Below, in pieces: positions 16,017 to 24,521 of a DNA stretch of 64,000 nt. The stretch is from an uncultured Cellvibrio sp. (GTDB lineage Bacteria; Pseudomonadota; Gammaproteobacteria; Pseudomonadales; Cellvibrionaceae): contig CALFXJ010000035.1 of assembly GCA_937958105.1 (NCBI GenBank), positions 1-64,000 of the forward strand, read 5' to 3'. The position numbers and the translations under genes are program-made. Under the pieces are notes generated by a model that saw only the letters and a program-made list of their open reading frames with translations, had not been told where the DNA came from and did no database searches. How positions within the stretch are numbered: the stretch's first letter is position 1; the number at the start of each line of letters is the position of its first letter.

Positions 16017-17666
16017 TCAGGTTTTAATATCAACCAGTGCGTAATTCAGCGAGATGGAATAGCTCGGCGGTGCGCCGTGCAGACATTGTAATTGTTTTAC
16101 TTCCACGCCCTGAGACTGCAGCTGCTGACGCAGGTTTTCCAGACTTGCCTGAGCCTGCGCAAGGGTCGATTCCTGGTCTGCCCACAGCTTGGCGGAGACA
16201 GTATCGTCAAGGATCGTGAGCTGTGCATAAAGCCCGCCCAGGCGAGGCAGGTTGAAGCTGAGCATAACGGACCACTGCTTAACCCGGTCACGCTGATCGC
16301 GTTCATCCTTATCCTCCGCCGTCCATTCCTGATCAATGCGGATCTCCAGCTGATGGAGCTCCGGGCCGTAACGCACCGGAATATCGAACAGCCAGGACTG
16401 GGTGGGCTGGGGATTGTCGGTCTGGGTCTGGCGGTGATTCAGTGTGTGCAGCTGTTGTAACCGCACCTTCGCCAGGCTGGTTAAGGTGTGCTGGTGGAGC
16501 AGCAATATGAGTTGCGTGCGCAAAACTTTGTCGCTCAGGTCTGCCTCAGGGCGAGCAGCCAGGTGCTGGAGGAGCTGCAGTGCGGTAGGAAACTGCAGAG
16601 GTGCCGGCGCTGTGAACTCAGAGTAGGGCAGCTGCTGCGAAGCTACGGCTGGCATGGCGGTAGAAGAGGGTGCTGCTGTGGCGGGTGCGGCTGGTCTGGT
16701 GTCTCCAGGTGGGAGCGTCTTAACCTCTTTATCAAGCTGATGAAGCAGATGTAACAAGGCGCCTTTATAGTCCTGGCCGACTAACTGGTGGGACAGGGCA
16801 GTAGGCACTGGTCCCTTGTTTGCCTGCGATACTGGCACGATCGGTAAAAGCGGTTTCTGCTCCGCAGGCGCGCCTCCGGCGGCGGCAGATTTGGCTTCGG
16901 AAGCAGCGGCAAGTTTGGACTCAAACAGGATGCCGCTGTTCCTTAATACCGTCGCCAACACCTTGGGGTTGGTCAGCTGTGGCAGGGAGCGCAGCTGATC
17001 TGCTACCCGGCGCAAGGCCTGCTGGACATTGGCTGGCACAAGCTGTTCCCGCTGTCGGAGTGGTAACTGCTGCAGTTCCGGCAGGGCGGCCATCAAGCTC
17101 TGGGGTTTTTCCTTCTGCGGCAGGAGTGTTCGCAAAGCATCGGCCAAAACGGTCTGAAGCCGCACCTGATCCGCTGCCTGCCGGGCTTTGACTGCCGCGG
17201 ATAATTCAGTCTCTGTGGTGGCGGTGGCTTCGCCCGAAGCTCCTGTTCCTGTCGCTGTCAGGAGTTGCGTTAACCGCTGTTGCAGATCCAGCTTGACAGG
17301 CATCTGCTGCCCAACCTGCACTGGCTGGTCGGTATAAGTCAGTAACTGACGGTTGTTAAGTTGCAGCTGCACCAGCTTTAACGGTGGTGATGTCAACAGC
17401 TGCTGCTGGTCCTGCAGGTTAAGTATCTGCTGCTGAACTGCCGGCGTGGCTGGCCTTTGCTGCAGCTGGGTCAGCAGTTGCTGGTTCTGCGCGAGGAGCA
17501 GATCGCGCTGGGATTGGGTAACCGGTGCGACCTGCTCAACAATTGCCATGGCTGTGCTGCCAAGACTCAGGCCCGTCAGCCGGCTCAGCGAGGCCGAGGT
17601 TTCAATGGCGGTTGGCCGGTTTGTACCAGGCAGCGTCTGAGTGATTGGAGGCAGATTGCTCGGCAT
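16017..17666 (-). CDS. fliK: FliK-like flagellar hook-length control protein
   Basis: A 549-residue protein from ATG 17666; an in-frame TTG lies upstream at 17795. It is extremely Gln/Leu-rich (QNQQLLTQLQQ, LQDQQQLL) with Pro/Ala stretches, as expected for the extended ruler part. The last about 130 residues form the Flg_hook domain (WLFDIPVRYGPELHQLEIRI... and LSFNLPRLGGLYAQLTI). FliK sets hook length and triggers the export substrate switch by contacting FlhB. The downstream neighbour is an FlhB C-domain homologue, consistent with that role. This pair next to ccmA also occurs in Pseudomonas. Confidence 0.82.
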   Translation of the reverse strand: MPSNLPPITQTLPGTNRPTAIETSASLSRLTGLSLGSTAMAIVEQVAPVTQSQRDLLLAQNQQLLTQLQQRPATPAVQQQILNLQDQQQLLTSPPLKLVQLQLNNRQLLTYTDQPVQVGQQMPVKLDLQQRLTQLLTATGTGASGEATATTETELSAAVKARQAADQVRLQTVLADALRTLLPQKEKPQSLMAALPELQQLPLRQREQLVPANVQQALRRVADQLRSLPQLTNPKVLATVLRNSGILFESKLAAASEAKSAAAGGAPAEQKPLLPIVPVSQANKGPVPTALSHQLVGQDYKGALLHLLHQLDKEVKTLPPGDTRPAAPATAAPSSTAMPAVASQQLPYSEFTAPAPLQFPTALQLLQHLAARPEADLSDKVLRTQLILLLHQHTLTSLAKVRLQQLHTLNHRQTQTDNPQPTQSWLFDIPVRYGPELHQLEIRIDQEWTAEDKDERDQRDRVKQWSVMLSFNLPRLGGLYAQLTILDDTVSAKLWADQESTLAQAQASLENLRQQLQSQGVEVKQLQCLHGAPPSYSISLNYALVDIKT

Positions 17667-17837
17667 AAGTGATCGCTGTGTCAGGTTGCGGGTAAATAAA
17701 CGTGAAATCTTCGGTGGATGCTCGCTATAATCCCTCGCCTGTTTCACTGCTGAACCGGTAGAGCTGGCTTCGAGTATAACGGCAGCGGTTGCCAATTATT
17801 GAGCTTCATTCGTTGATAGACCACGAGAACGATCATT

Positions 17838-18560
17838 TTGACTGAGTCACCCCTGACTTTGCCGGAAGCATTCTCTCCGCCATCCACACCCTTGCTGGAG
17901 CTGCGTCAGGTCTCCTGTGAGCGGGACGAGCGCCAGCTGTTCACCCGCCTGAATCTGTCGGCTTATCCCGGCGACGTTATCCAGATTGTCGGTCCCAACG
18001 GCAGCGGCAAGACCACCCTGTTGCGCGCGCTGGCTGGCATCAACAAGGATTACACAGGCGAGGTATTGTGGCAGGGGCATCCAGTATCCAGTGTGGCCTG
18101 GGAATATGCCCACGATCTGCTTTATCTGGGGCATCTGCCGGGGATAAAGAAAGCGCTGAGTCCCCTCGAAAATCTCCGCTGGTACGCCGCTGTCAGTGGT
18201 GCTGAATCCCGCTCCACCATCTACGCCGCCCTCGAACAGGTCGGTCTGTACGGCTACGAAGAAACTCCTTGTTACCAGCTCTCGGCCGGCCAGCTGCGAC
18301 GGGTTGCCCTGGCCAGGCTGTATCTGGGTCGCGCACGCCTGTGGATTCTTGATGAACCCTTCACCGCCATTGATAAACGGGGCGCGGCCGAGCTGGAAAC
18401 CCTTTTTGCCCGTCATGCCGAACAGGGGGGTGTAATCCTCCTGACGTCGCACCAGGACCTTGCCTTAGCTTCCTTAAAACACTTGAACCTGCTGGACTAC
18501 CAGCCGGGATGCCCTGAAGGCAGGCCTCAGGACCGTGAAGGGGGGCAGGGCGATGACTGA
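17838..18560 (+). CDS. ccmA: CcmA, haem exporter ATP-binding subunit
   Basis: A 240-residue ABC ATPase with Walker A GPNGSGKTT (about 53-61), signature LSAGQLRRVALARL (about 147-160) and Walker B LWILDEPF (about 169-176). CcmAB powers release of holo-CcmE during cytochrome c maturation in the periplasm. The start is a TTG at 17838; no ATG or GTG lies in a sensible place nearby. It overlaps ccmB by 8 bases and opens the ccm operon. Confidence 0.95.
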   Translation: MTESPLTLPEAFSPPSTPLLELRQVSCERDERQLFTRLNLSAYPGDVIQIVGPNGSGKTTLLRALAGINKDYTGEVLWQGHPVSSVAWEYAHDLLYLGHLPGIKKALSPLENLRWYAAVSGAESRSTIYAALEQVGLYGYEETPCYQLSAGQLRRVALARLYLGRARLWILDEPFTAIDKRGAAELETLFARHAEQGGVILLTSHQDLALASLKHLNLLDYQPGCPEGRPQDREGGQGDD

Positions 18561-19269
18561 GGTGACTGTGCCGGGTAGTGCGGGAGGTAGTGCGACAACC
18601 TTTTCGATGTTCTGGGCCACCCTGCGGCGTGACCTCTTGCTCGCGATACGGAACCGGGCGGAAATGGTAAACCCGCTGGTGTTTTTCCTGATCGCCATCA
18701 CCATGATTCCGCTGGGCGTAAGCCCTGAAACCAAGACGCTGGCGGCGATCGCGCCCGGGCTGATCTGGGTGATGGCCTTGCTGGCCACGCTCCTGTCTCT
18801 GGACGGCCTGTTCCGCAGCGACTTTGAAGACGGTTCACTGGAGCAGATGCTGATTAGCCCTCAGCCCCTGTATTTCACGGTTTTGGCCAAGGTTATGGTG
18901 CACTGGCTGGTCACTGGACTGCCGTTGACCTTGATGTCGCCGTTGTTGGGGGTTATGTTGGCGCTCCCGTCCGGGGGTTACGGCCCGTTATGTATCACCT
19001 TGTTGCTGGGCACCGCCAGCATGAGTCTTATCGGCGCAGTCGGGGCCGCTCTGACGGTAGCGCTGCGTAAAGGGGGGTTACTCTTGTCGTTAATTGTGAT
19101 GCCGTTATATGTTCCTGTGCTGATCTTTGGCGCCAGCGCAGTGCACAATGCCGTACTGGGCAGTGTCATCAACAGCCAGATAGCCGTGCTCGGCGCCTTC
19201 CTTGCACTGGCAATCGTACTGGCGCCTCTGGCTGCGGCCGGGGCGCTGCGGGTATCCAGCGATGGTTGA
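18553..19269 (+). CDS. ccmB: CcmB, haem exporter membrane subunit
   Basis: A 238-residue membrane protein from ATG 18553, preceded by a purine-rich GGGGGCAGGG ribosome binding site. It has six hydrophobic helices and the CcmB pattern LRRDLLLAIRNRAEMVNPLVFF near the N-terminus. LFRSDFEDGSLEQMLISP (about 90-107) forms the loop that couples to CcmA. It is the inner-membrane partner of CcmA in the system I pathway. The in-frame codons upstream lie within ccmA and are not needed. Confidence 0.95.
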   Translation: MTEVTVPGSAGGSATTFSMFWATLRRDLLLAIRNRAEMVNPLVFFLIAITMIPLGVSPETKTLAAIAPGLIWVMALLATLLSLDGLFRSDFEDGSLEQMLISPQPLYFTVLAKVMVHWLVTGLPLTLMSPLLGVMLALPSGGYGPLCITLLLGTASMSLIGAVGAALTVALRKGGLLLSLIVMPLYVPVLIFGASAVHNAVLGSVINSQIAVLGAFLALAIVLAPLAAAGALRVSSDG

Positions 19270-19299
19270 TCAACAATAATAACGAGTGAGGTGACGAAC

Positions 19300-20088
19300 G
19301 TGGCGTGGCAATGGTTTCATCGGTTAGGTTCTCCCCGGTGGTTTTACGAAAAGACCCAGGCATGGCTGCCATGGTTAACCGCTATTACCCTGGTGTTGCT
19401 GGTGGTGGGTTCAATCTGGGGCCTGGCCTTTGCACCGGCTGATGCCAAGCAAGGTAACAGCTATCGCATCATCTACATTCACGTACCCGCTGCGTTTCTG
19501 GCGCTGGCGGGTTATTACATCATGGCAATCAGCGGCGCCATCGGCCTGATCTGGAAGATGAAGTTGCCCTATATGGTCATGAAATCTGCTGCGCCCATAG
19601 GCGCGGCACTGACCTTTGTGTCACTGGTCACAGGCTCGATCTGGGGCAAGCCTACCTGGGGGACCTGGTGGGAGTGGGACGCACGGATTACCTCTATGCT
19701 GATCCTGTTCTTCCTGTACCTGGGCATTATGGCGTTACAGCAGGCGTTCCACAGCCGGGATACCGGCGACAAGGCCAGCGCCATCCTCGCCCTGGTGGGG
19801 ACGGTAAATATCCCCATCATCTATAAGTCAGTGGACTGGTGGTATACCCTCCATCAGCCAGCCACCATCAAGTTTGTGGGCGAATCCAGCATTCACCCCA
19901 GCATGCTCTATCCCTTGCTGATCATGGTCATAGCTTTTTACTGCTTCTATGCGCTGGCGTTGCTGCTTTACACTCGCGCGGAAATCCTGCGCCGCGAAAG
20001 TCGGACCCAGTGGGTCAATGAACTGGTTGCCCGCCAGGCGGGTTCGGTGAATCACGATATTCCGGTCAAGGGGGGTAGTGCCGTATGA
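19300..20088 (+). CDS. ccmC: CcmC, haem-handling protein
   Basis: A 262-residue protein if started at GTG 19300, where GAGG is 8 bases upstream; a GTG at 19291 would sit on that site. It has six transmembrane segments and the tryptophan-rich WGTWWEWDAR motif (about 123-132) that binds haem. Conserved His residues lie in the YIHVPAAF loop and in SSIHPSM. CcmC loads haem onto CcmE at the periplasmic face. It overlaps ccmD by 4 bases (ATGA). Confidence 0.95.
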   Translation: MAWQWFHRLGSPRWFYEKTQAWLPWLTAITLVLLVVGSIWGLAFAPADAKQGNSYRIIYIHVPAAFLALAGYYIMAISGAIGLIWKMKLPYMVMKSAAPIGAALTFVSLVTGSIWGKPTWGTWWEWDARITSMLILFFLYLGIMALQQAFHSRDTGDKASAILALVGTVNIPIIYKSVDWWYTLHQPATIKFVGESSIHPSMLYPLLIMVIAFYCFYALALLLYTRAEILRRESRTQWVNELVARQAGSVNHDIPVKGGSAV

Positions 20089-20273
20089 ACTTTCAATTCG
20101 ACTCCTTCGCCAGTTTCATTGCTATGAATGGCCATGGCCCGTTTGTCTGGGCGGCCTATGGAATCACCTTTGCCGTACTCGCTTACCTGCTGGCCAGCCC
20201 CCTGTTACAACGCCGCCGCTTCGTGCGCGAACAGGCCCGACAGCAGCGTATCGCTAACAGAAATCCTGATTAA
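20085..20273 (+). CDS. ccmD: CcmD, small membrane subunit of the haem exporter
   Basis: A 62-residue single-pass protein: MNGHGPFVWAAYGITFAVLAYLL is the expected CcmD membrane segment, followed by an Arg-rich cytoplasmic tail. CcmD stabilises CcmABC and helps release holo-CcmE. Its ATGA overlap with ccmC and its place before ccmE support the call. Confidence 0.92.
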   Translation: MNFQFDSFASFIAMNGHGPFVWAAYGITFAVLAYLLASPLLQRRRFVREQARQQRIANRNPD

Positions 20274-20287
20274 GAAGTGGAACCGTC

Positions 20288-20752
20288 ATGCATCCCGTGC
20301 GTAAGCAACGTCTGATTATTGTGCTCTTCATTGTGGTGTTCTCCAGTCTCGCCATTGGGCTGATGGCCTATGCGCTGCGGGAAAACATCAATCTTTTCTA
20401 TCCCCCCAGCAAAATAGCGGCCGGTGAGGTGCCCCAGAATACCCGGATCCGTGCTGGTGGCTGCGTTAAACCGGGCAGCGTGAGCCGTGCTTCTGACAGC
20501 CTGCTGGTGAGCTTCGTGATTACTGATGGCGGTGCCGATGTGCCGGTAACCTACAGCGGCATCCTGCCGGACCTCTTCGCCGAAGGCGAAGCGGCGGTCG
20601 TCAACGGCATGATCAATGATGCGGGTGTATTTGAAGCAACCGAAGTCCTGGCCAAGCACGACGAAAACTACGTTCCGCCGGAAGTAGCTGAAGCCATGAA
20701 GGACAAGGGTGAACACCAGGCCAGCTGCAAGGGGATGACCTATGATTCCTGA
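20288..20752 (+). CDS. ccmE: CcmE, periplasmic haem chaperone
   Basis: A 154-residue protein with one N-terminal signal anchor (about 8-30) and an OB-fold domain. The haem-attaching histidine lies in LAKHDENYVPPEV (His at about 122), and the Tyr at about 126 is the usual second ligand. CcmE carries haem covalently from CcmC to the CcmF/H lyase. It overlaps ccmF by 11 bases. Confidence 0.95.
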   Translation: MHPVRKQRLIIVLFIVVFSSLAIGLMAYALRENINLFYPPSKIAAGEVPQNTRIRAGGCVKPGSVSRASDSLLVSFVITDGGADVPVTYSGILPDLFAEGEAAVVNGMINDAGVFEATEVLAKHDENYVPPEVAEAMKDKGEHQASCKGMTYDS

Positions 20753-22733
20753 GTTAGGGCAGTTTGCCCTCATCCTGGCGCTGTTTGTTGTACTGGCACT
20801 GACCACGCTGCCGCTGCTCGGTGCTCAATCCGGTAATCAGCTGTTGATGCTGACCGGGCGCTCTCTGGCGACCGGCTTCTTCGTGCTGATCGTCATTGCT
20901 TTCCTGTGTCTCGTTTATGCCTTTGTCAACGACGACTTCTCCGTGGCCTATGTGTCGTCTAACTCCAATAGCCTGCTGCCCGTCTACTTCAAGATCAGCG
21001 CGGTCTGGGGTGGGCATGAGGGATCCCTGCTGTTGTGGGTATTGATGCTGGCGGGCTGGACGCTGGCCATTGCCATGTTCAGTAAGAGCCTTCCGCTGGA
21101 CATGCAGGCCCGGGTGCTTTCGGTGATGGGATTTGTCGGGCTCGGCTTCCTGCTGTTTATGATCTTCACGTCTAACCCCTTCGAACGCATCCTGCCCCTG
21201 GCGCCGCAGGAGGGCAGCGATCTTAATCCACTGCTGCAGGATATTGGTCTGATTATCCACCCACCGGTACTCTACATGGGCTATGTGGGCTTCAGTGCGA
21301 CCTTCGCGTTTGCCATTGCTGCCTTGATGGCCGGTCGGCTCGACAGCGCCTGGGCGCGCTGGTCGCGGCCTTGGGCCAACATGGCGTGGGGCTTCCTGAC
21401 GGTGGGGATTGCACTGGGCAGCTGGTGGGCCTACTACGAGCTGGGTTGGGGCGGCTGGTGGTTCTGGGACCCGGTGGAAAATGCCTCCTTCCTTCCGTGG
21501 CTGGTAGGGACGGCGTTGATTCACTCCCTCGCAGTGACGGAAAAACGCGGGATGTTCAAGAGCTGGACCATCCTCCTGGCCATCTTCACCTTTTCCCTGA
21601 GTCTGCTGGGTACCTTCCTGGTGCGTTCCGGTGTCCTCACTTCCGTTCATGCCTTCGCCAATGATCCAGAGCGGGGTGTGTTTATCCTGGTGTTCCTCCT
21701 GCTGGTTGTCGGTGGTTCTCTGACGTTGTATGCCCTCCGAGCCCCGGTCGTGAAAAGCATGCCCGGATTCAGCTGGCTGTCTCGGGAAACCCTGTTGCTG
21801 GGTAACAACATCCTGCTGACGATTACTATGATCACTGTTTTACTGGGCACCCTGTATCCGCTAATTGCGGACGCGTTGGGCTGGGGCAAAATCTCCGTAG
21901 GCCCGCCATACTTCAACTTCTTTTTCCTGCCGCTGATGGGCGTATTGTGCATGCTGATGGCTCTGGGTCCGCTGGCCAACTGGAAGCGGACGACAGGTAT
22001 GCATATGGTGCAGTGGCTCTGGCGGCCCTGGGTTGTGAGCATGGTCATCGGTCTGGTGGTTCCCTACCTGTATAACGACGAATATTCCTGGCTGGCGGCG
22101 CTGTCAGTGTTTATCGGCAGCTGGATTTTGACCTCATTGGTCGCCGACATCCGCCATAAAGTACGCAATAGCAGTTCCATTGGGGCGGGCCTGCGCCGGC
22201 TGACCCTGAGCTACCACGCGATGATCATCGCTCATGCGGGAATTGCCGTGACCTTGCTTGGGGTGACGCTCACCAGTATCTACAACGAACAGCGCGATGT
22301 ACGCATGGCGGTCAATGAACCTCTGGTGATCGAGGATTTTGAGTTCGTGCTGCAGGAAGTACGCCGGGTTGAAGGGCCGAATTACATTGCTGACGAGGCT
22401 GTGATCCGCGTAACGGAAAGCGGCAAACCTGTGCCGGATATGAAGCCCCAGAAACGTCGCTACCTGGCTGGCGGTAATATCATGACGGAAGTAGCCCTGG
22501 AAGTCGGCTTCTTCCGGGACCTCTATGTGGCTATGGGTGAACCTCTGGATGACGGAGCCTGGGCGATGCGGGTTCACTTCAAGCCGTTTGTTCGCTGGAT
22601 CTGGCTGGGTGCATTGATGATGGCTTTCGGTGCGACCCTGGCGGTGGCGGATAAACGTTATCGGAAAAAGCAGGTGGCCAGTGCCGAGGCGGTGTCCAGC
22701 CCTGCGGACATAGAACCAGGAGTTGCCCGTTAA
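20742..22733 (+). CDS. ccmF: CcmF, cytochrome c haem lyase subunit
   Basis: A 663-residue polytopic membrane protein of normal CcmF length. It carries the haem-handling WWD motif WGGWWFWDPVENASF (about 238-252) and conserved His residues in the surrounding loops (for example LIIHPPVLYMGY, about 170-181). With CcmH and CcmI it attaches haem to apocytochrome CxxCH motifs in the periplasm. It overlaps ccmE at its start and ccmG by one base at its stop (TAATG). Confidence 0.96.
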   Translation: MIPELGQFALILALFVVLALTTLPLLGAQSGNQLLMLTGRSLATGFFVLIVIAFLCLVYAFVNDDFSVAYVSSNSNSLLPVYFKISAVWGGHEGSLLLWVLMLAGWTLAIAMFSKSLPLDMQARVLSVMGFVGLGFLLFMIFTSNPFERILPLAPQEGSDLNPLLQDIGLIIHPPVLYMGYVGFSATFAFAIAALMAGRLDSAWARWSRPWANMAWGFLTVGIALGSWWAYYELGWGGWWFWDPVENASFLPWLVGTALIHSLAVTEKRGMFKSWTILLAIFTFSLSLLGTFLVRSGVLTSVHAFANDPERGVFILVFLLLVVGGSLTLYALRAPVVKSMPGFSWLSRETLLLGNNILLTITMITVLLGTLYPLIADALGWGKISVGPPYFNFFFLPLMGVLCMLMALGPLANWKRTTGMHMVQWLWRPWVVSMVIGLVVPYLYNDEYSWLAALSVFIGSWILTSLVADIRHKVRNSSSIGAGLRRLTLSYHAMIIAHAGIAVTLLGVTLTSIYNEQRDVRMAVNEPLVIEDFEFVLQEVRRVEGPNYIADEAVIRVTESGKPVPDMKPQKRRYLAGGNIMTEVALEVGFFRDLYVAMGEPLDDGAWAMRVHFKPFVRWIWLGALMMAFGATLAVADKRYRKKQVASAEAVSSPADIEPGVAR

Positions 22734-23263
22734 TGCTGCAGCAACGTATCAAACTGTTTATCCCGTTAATCGTCTTTGCGGTGCTGGCACTGTTGTTCTG
22801 GCGAGGTCTGTCGCTCGATCCCAATGCCATGCCCTCGGCACTCATCGATAAACCGATACCAGCATTCCATCTGCCGACGCTGGAAGACACTGACCGTCTG
22901 GTGGATCAGGAAATATTCAAAGGCAAGGTCAGCCTGCTGAACGTCTGGGCTACCTGGTGCCCCACCTGTTACGCCGAGCACGGTTTTCTGGTCACGCTTG
23001 CAGAGCAGGGTATCCCCATCTTTGGTGTCAATTACAAAGACGATGTGCCAGCCGCGCAGAAGTGGCTGAAAGAGCTGCACAATCCGTATGTGCTCAGTGT
23101 GGTGGATGCGGATGGTCGGCTGGGGGTTAATCTCGGTGTGTTTGGTGCACCGGAGACCTATGTCGTTGATAAGGAGGGCGTCATCCGTTACAAGCATATT
23201 GGTGTGGTGGATGAAAAAGTCTGGACGCAGACGTTGCAGCCGTTGATGGCGAAGTATCAATAA
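22733..23263 (+). CDS. ccmG: CcmG/DsbE, periplasmic thioredoxin
   Basis: A 176-residue membrane-anchored thioredoxin: N-terminal helix (about 8-24), then the NVWATWCPTCYAEH active site with CPTC (about 75-78). The GAPETYVVD cis-proline-type segment follows near residue 138. It keeps the apocytochrome or CcmH cysteines reduced. It is the last gene of the first ccm block; the operon is then interrupted before ccmH. Confidence 0.94.
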   Translation: MLQQRIKLFIPLIVFAVLALLFWRGLSLDPNAMPSALIDKPIPAFHLPTLEDTDRLVDQEIFKGKVSLLNVWATWCPTCYAEHGFLVTLAEQGIPIFGVNYKDDVPAAQKWLKELHNPYVLSVVDADGRLGVNLGVFGAPETYVVDKEGVIRYKHIGVVDEKVWTQTLQPLMAKYQ

Positions 23264-23302
23264 TCTTTAATCGGTGGCGCCGAGCAGCAAAACCTCGCTC
23301 AC

Positions 23303-23316
23303 TTGATTCGAATCAA
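23303..23316 (+). promoter_or_regulatory. Perfect FNR/ANR-type box
   Basis: TTGATTCGAATCAA fits the FNR/ANR/DNR consensus TTGAT-N4-ATCAA in every fixed position and is a full palindrome. A TGCCATAAG extended -10-like element (23334-23342) places a start site near 23350, about 40-41 bp from the box centre. That is the class II activator spacing. The first gene downstream is the 47-codon ORF at 23378. Oxygen- or NO-responsive control is inferred. Confidence 0.65.
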
Positions 23317-23377
23317 ACTCGAGGTGTTCCATCTGCCATAAGCTGTAAGCATCTGCAATAACCATACAGGTGCTGCC

Positions 23378-23521
23378 ATGTATATGGATTGGGTTGTCAT
23401 GTCGAGTTTGATTGTTGTTGCGCTCACGTGTGTGATCGTGATTTACATCGGTATCTATGCGGTGAAGAAAATCCGCAAGGAAGTTGCGCGGGCCGAGCTG
23501 GAAGCTAACGATAAAACCTAA
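23378..23521 (+). CDS. Small single-pass membrane protein (47 aa)
   Basis: An ATG with AGG 7-10 bases upstream opens a 47-residue ORF. The sequence starts MYMDWVVMSSLIVVALTCVI, continues hydrophobic to about residue 28 (VIYIGIYAV), then has a basic-acidic tail (KKIRKEVARAELEANDKT). This is one transmembrane helix with positive residues after it, the layout of small oxidase or maturation subunits such as CcoQ, CydX or CcmD, but it matches none of them clearly. The perfect FNR-type box upstream and the terminator 30 bp downstream support it being a real transcription unit. A role in respiration or cytochrome assembly is inferred from position only. Confidence 0.6.
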   Translation: MYMDWVVMSSLIVVALTCVIVIYIGIYAVKKIRKEVARAELEANDKT

Positions 23522-23552
23522 CACCAGCGCGGCGATACAAAACAGACAGGCA

Positions 23553-23582
23553 TAAAAAAGCCCCGGATGACGGGGCTTTTTA
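23553..23582. terminator. Bidirectional terminator between small ORF and tRNA genes
   Basis: The stem AGCCCCG-gatga-CGGGGCT (23559-23577) has an A-run before it and a T-run after it. It ends rightward transcription from the ccmG/small-ORF side and leftward transcription of the two tRNA genes. Confidence 0.9.
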
Positions 23583-23605
23583 TTGGTCTTTTACAACCAG
23601 AATAG

Positions 23606-23682
23606 TGGCGGACCGGACGGGACTCGAACCCGCGACCTCCGGCGTGACAGGCCGGCATTCTAACCGACTGAACTACCGGTCC
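23606..23682 (-). tRNA. tRNA-Asp (GTC)
   Basis: A 77-base tRNA on the minus strand. The acceptor stem GGACCGG/CCGGTCC carries discriminator G and encoded CCA. The anticodon loop reads CTGTCAC (anticodon GTC), within a perfect GC stem CCGGC/GCCGG. The T-loop is GTTCGAGTCC. The overall sequence is close to typical gammaproteobacterial tRNA-Asp. Confidence 0.96.
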
Positions 23683-23716
23683 GCAGAAAAGCACTTTTTA
23701 CCTTGTGAGTAACAAG

Positions 23717-23792
23717 TGGTGGGCGGTACAAGACTCGAACTTGTGACCCATGCCTTGTAAGGGCATTGCTCTACCAACTGAGCTAACCGCCC
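23717..23792 (-). tRNA. tRNA-Val (TAC)
   Basis: A 76-base tRNA on the minus strand. The acceptor stem is GGGCGGT/ACCGCCC with discriminator A and encoded CCA. The D-arm is TAGCTCAGTTGGTAGAGCA and the anticodon loop contains TAC. The T-loop is GTTCGAGTCT. It is cotranscribed with tRNA-Asp, 34 bases upstream of it. Confidence 0.96.
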
Positions 23793-23807
23793 GTTCAGGT
23801 GGTGCGT

Positions 23808-23835
23808 ATTCTAACGATAAGATTGCGGCGGTCAA
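23808..23835 (-). promoter_or_regulatory. Promoter of the tRNA-Val/tRNA-Asp unit
   Basis: On the minus strand TTGACC (23830-23835) and TAGAAT (23808-23813) are 16 bases apart, ending 15 bases before the tRNA-Val 5' end. The near-consensus match and the place just ahead of a stable-RNA gene support it. Confidence 0.6.
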
Positions 23836-23993
23836 TCATTTTTTTAAGCAGATCAAAAAAATAATGCTTGTGTTTCAGTAACTTGATGAAAAATTGTTCG
23901 TTAACATCACATTTTGATCGACGAGTTGTAAACTCGCCACCCACAAACTCAGCTTGTATACTCCGCCCTTTGTTCAACTATGAGGCACCCAAG

Positions 23994-24521
23994 ATGTCGG
24001 GTCGATGGATTCTTCTGGTTATCCTGCTTTTAACAGCCGGTGCAGCTCATGCTGCCATTGATGTTCACGAGTTTAATAATGACGTCGAGCGTCAGCGCTA
24101 CCAGAGTTTTATTGACGAGATGCGCTGTCCGAAATGTCAGAATCAGAACTTGTCTGGTTCCGATTCGCCTATTGCGGAAGACTTGCGGCGCGAGCTTTAT
24201 GCCATGATTCAGGATGGCCGCTCGGACAAAGAAATTGTGGATTTCATGGTGGAGCGTTACGGCGAGTATATTCTGTATCGGCCACGGCTCAGCCCCGCCA
24301 CCATTATGTTATGGGTGGGCCCTGCGGTGCTGTTTCTGGCAGGGGTGATCATCCTGATTGTTATCGTCCGTCAGCGACGCAGAGATGCCCAGGTGAAAGG
24401 GCCGGTGGCCTTGGACCCGGAAGAACAGTCCCGTCTGGCCGCTCTGTTAAATGAGTCTGCGCCACCTGCTTCAGCCAACACTGCTCCATCTGATTATTCA
24501 AATAAGGAATCCCGCTCATGA
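23994..24521 (+). CDS. ccmH: CcmH, thiol-disulfide subunit of the haem lyase
   Basis: A 175-residue protein from ATG 23994. The frame is open upstream, but this start gives a signal peptide (WILLVILLLTAGAAHA, cleavage near 20). The motif MRCPKCQNQNLSGSDSPIA (about 43-61) carries the two redox cysteines of CcmH, and a C-terminal membrane helix (about 105-125) follows. CcmH reduces apocytochrome cysteines or CcmG. Because of the intervening terminator and opposing tRNAs, this gene and ccmI must have a promoter of their own in 23793-23993. Confidence 0.94.
   Translation: MSGRWILLVILLLTAGAAHAAIDVHEFNNDVERQRYQSFIDEMRCPKCQNQNLSGSDSPIAEDLRRELYAMIQDGRSDKEIVDFMVERYGEYILYRPRLSPATIMLWVGPAVLFLAGVIILIVIVRQRRRDAQVKGPVALDPEEQSRLAALLNESAPPASANTAPSDYSNKESRS

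Noticed and set aside
20754..21650. 298-codon open frame on the minus strand
   Set aside because: It lies fully antisense to ccmF, which has strong motifs; its His/Gln/Arg-rich product is typical of a shadow frame.
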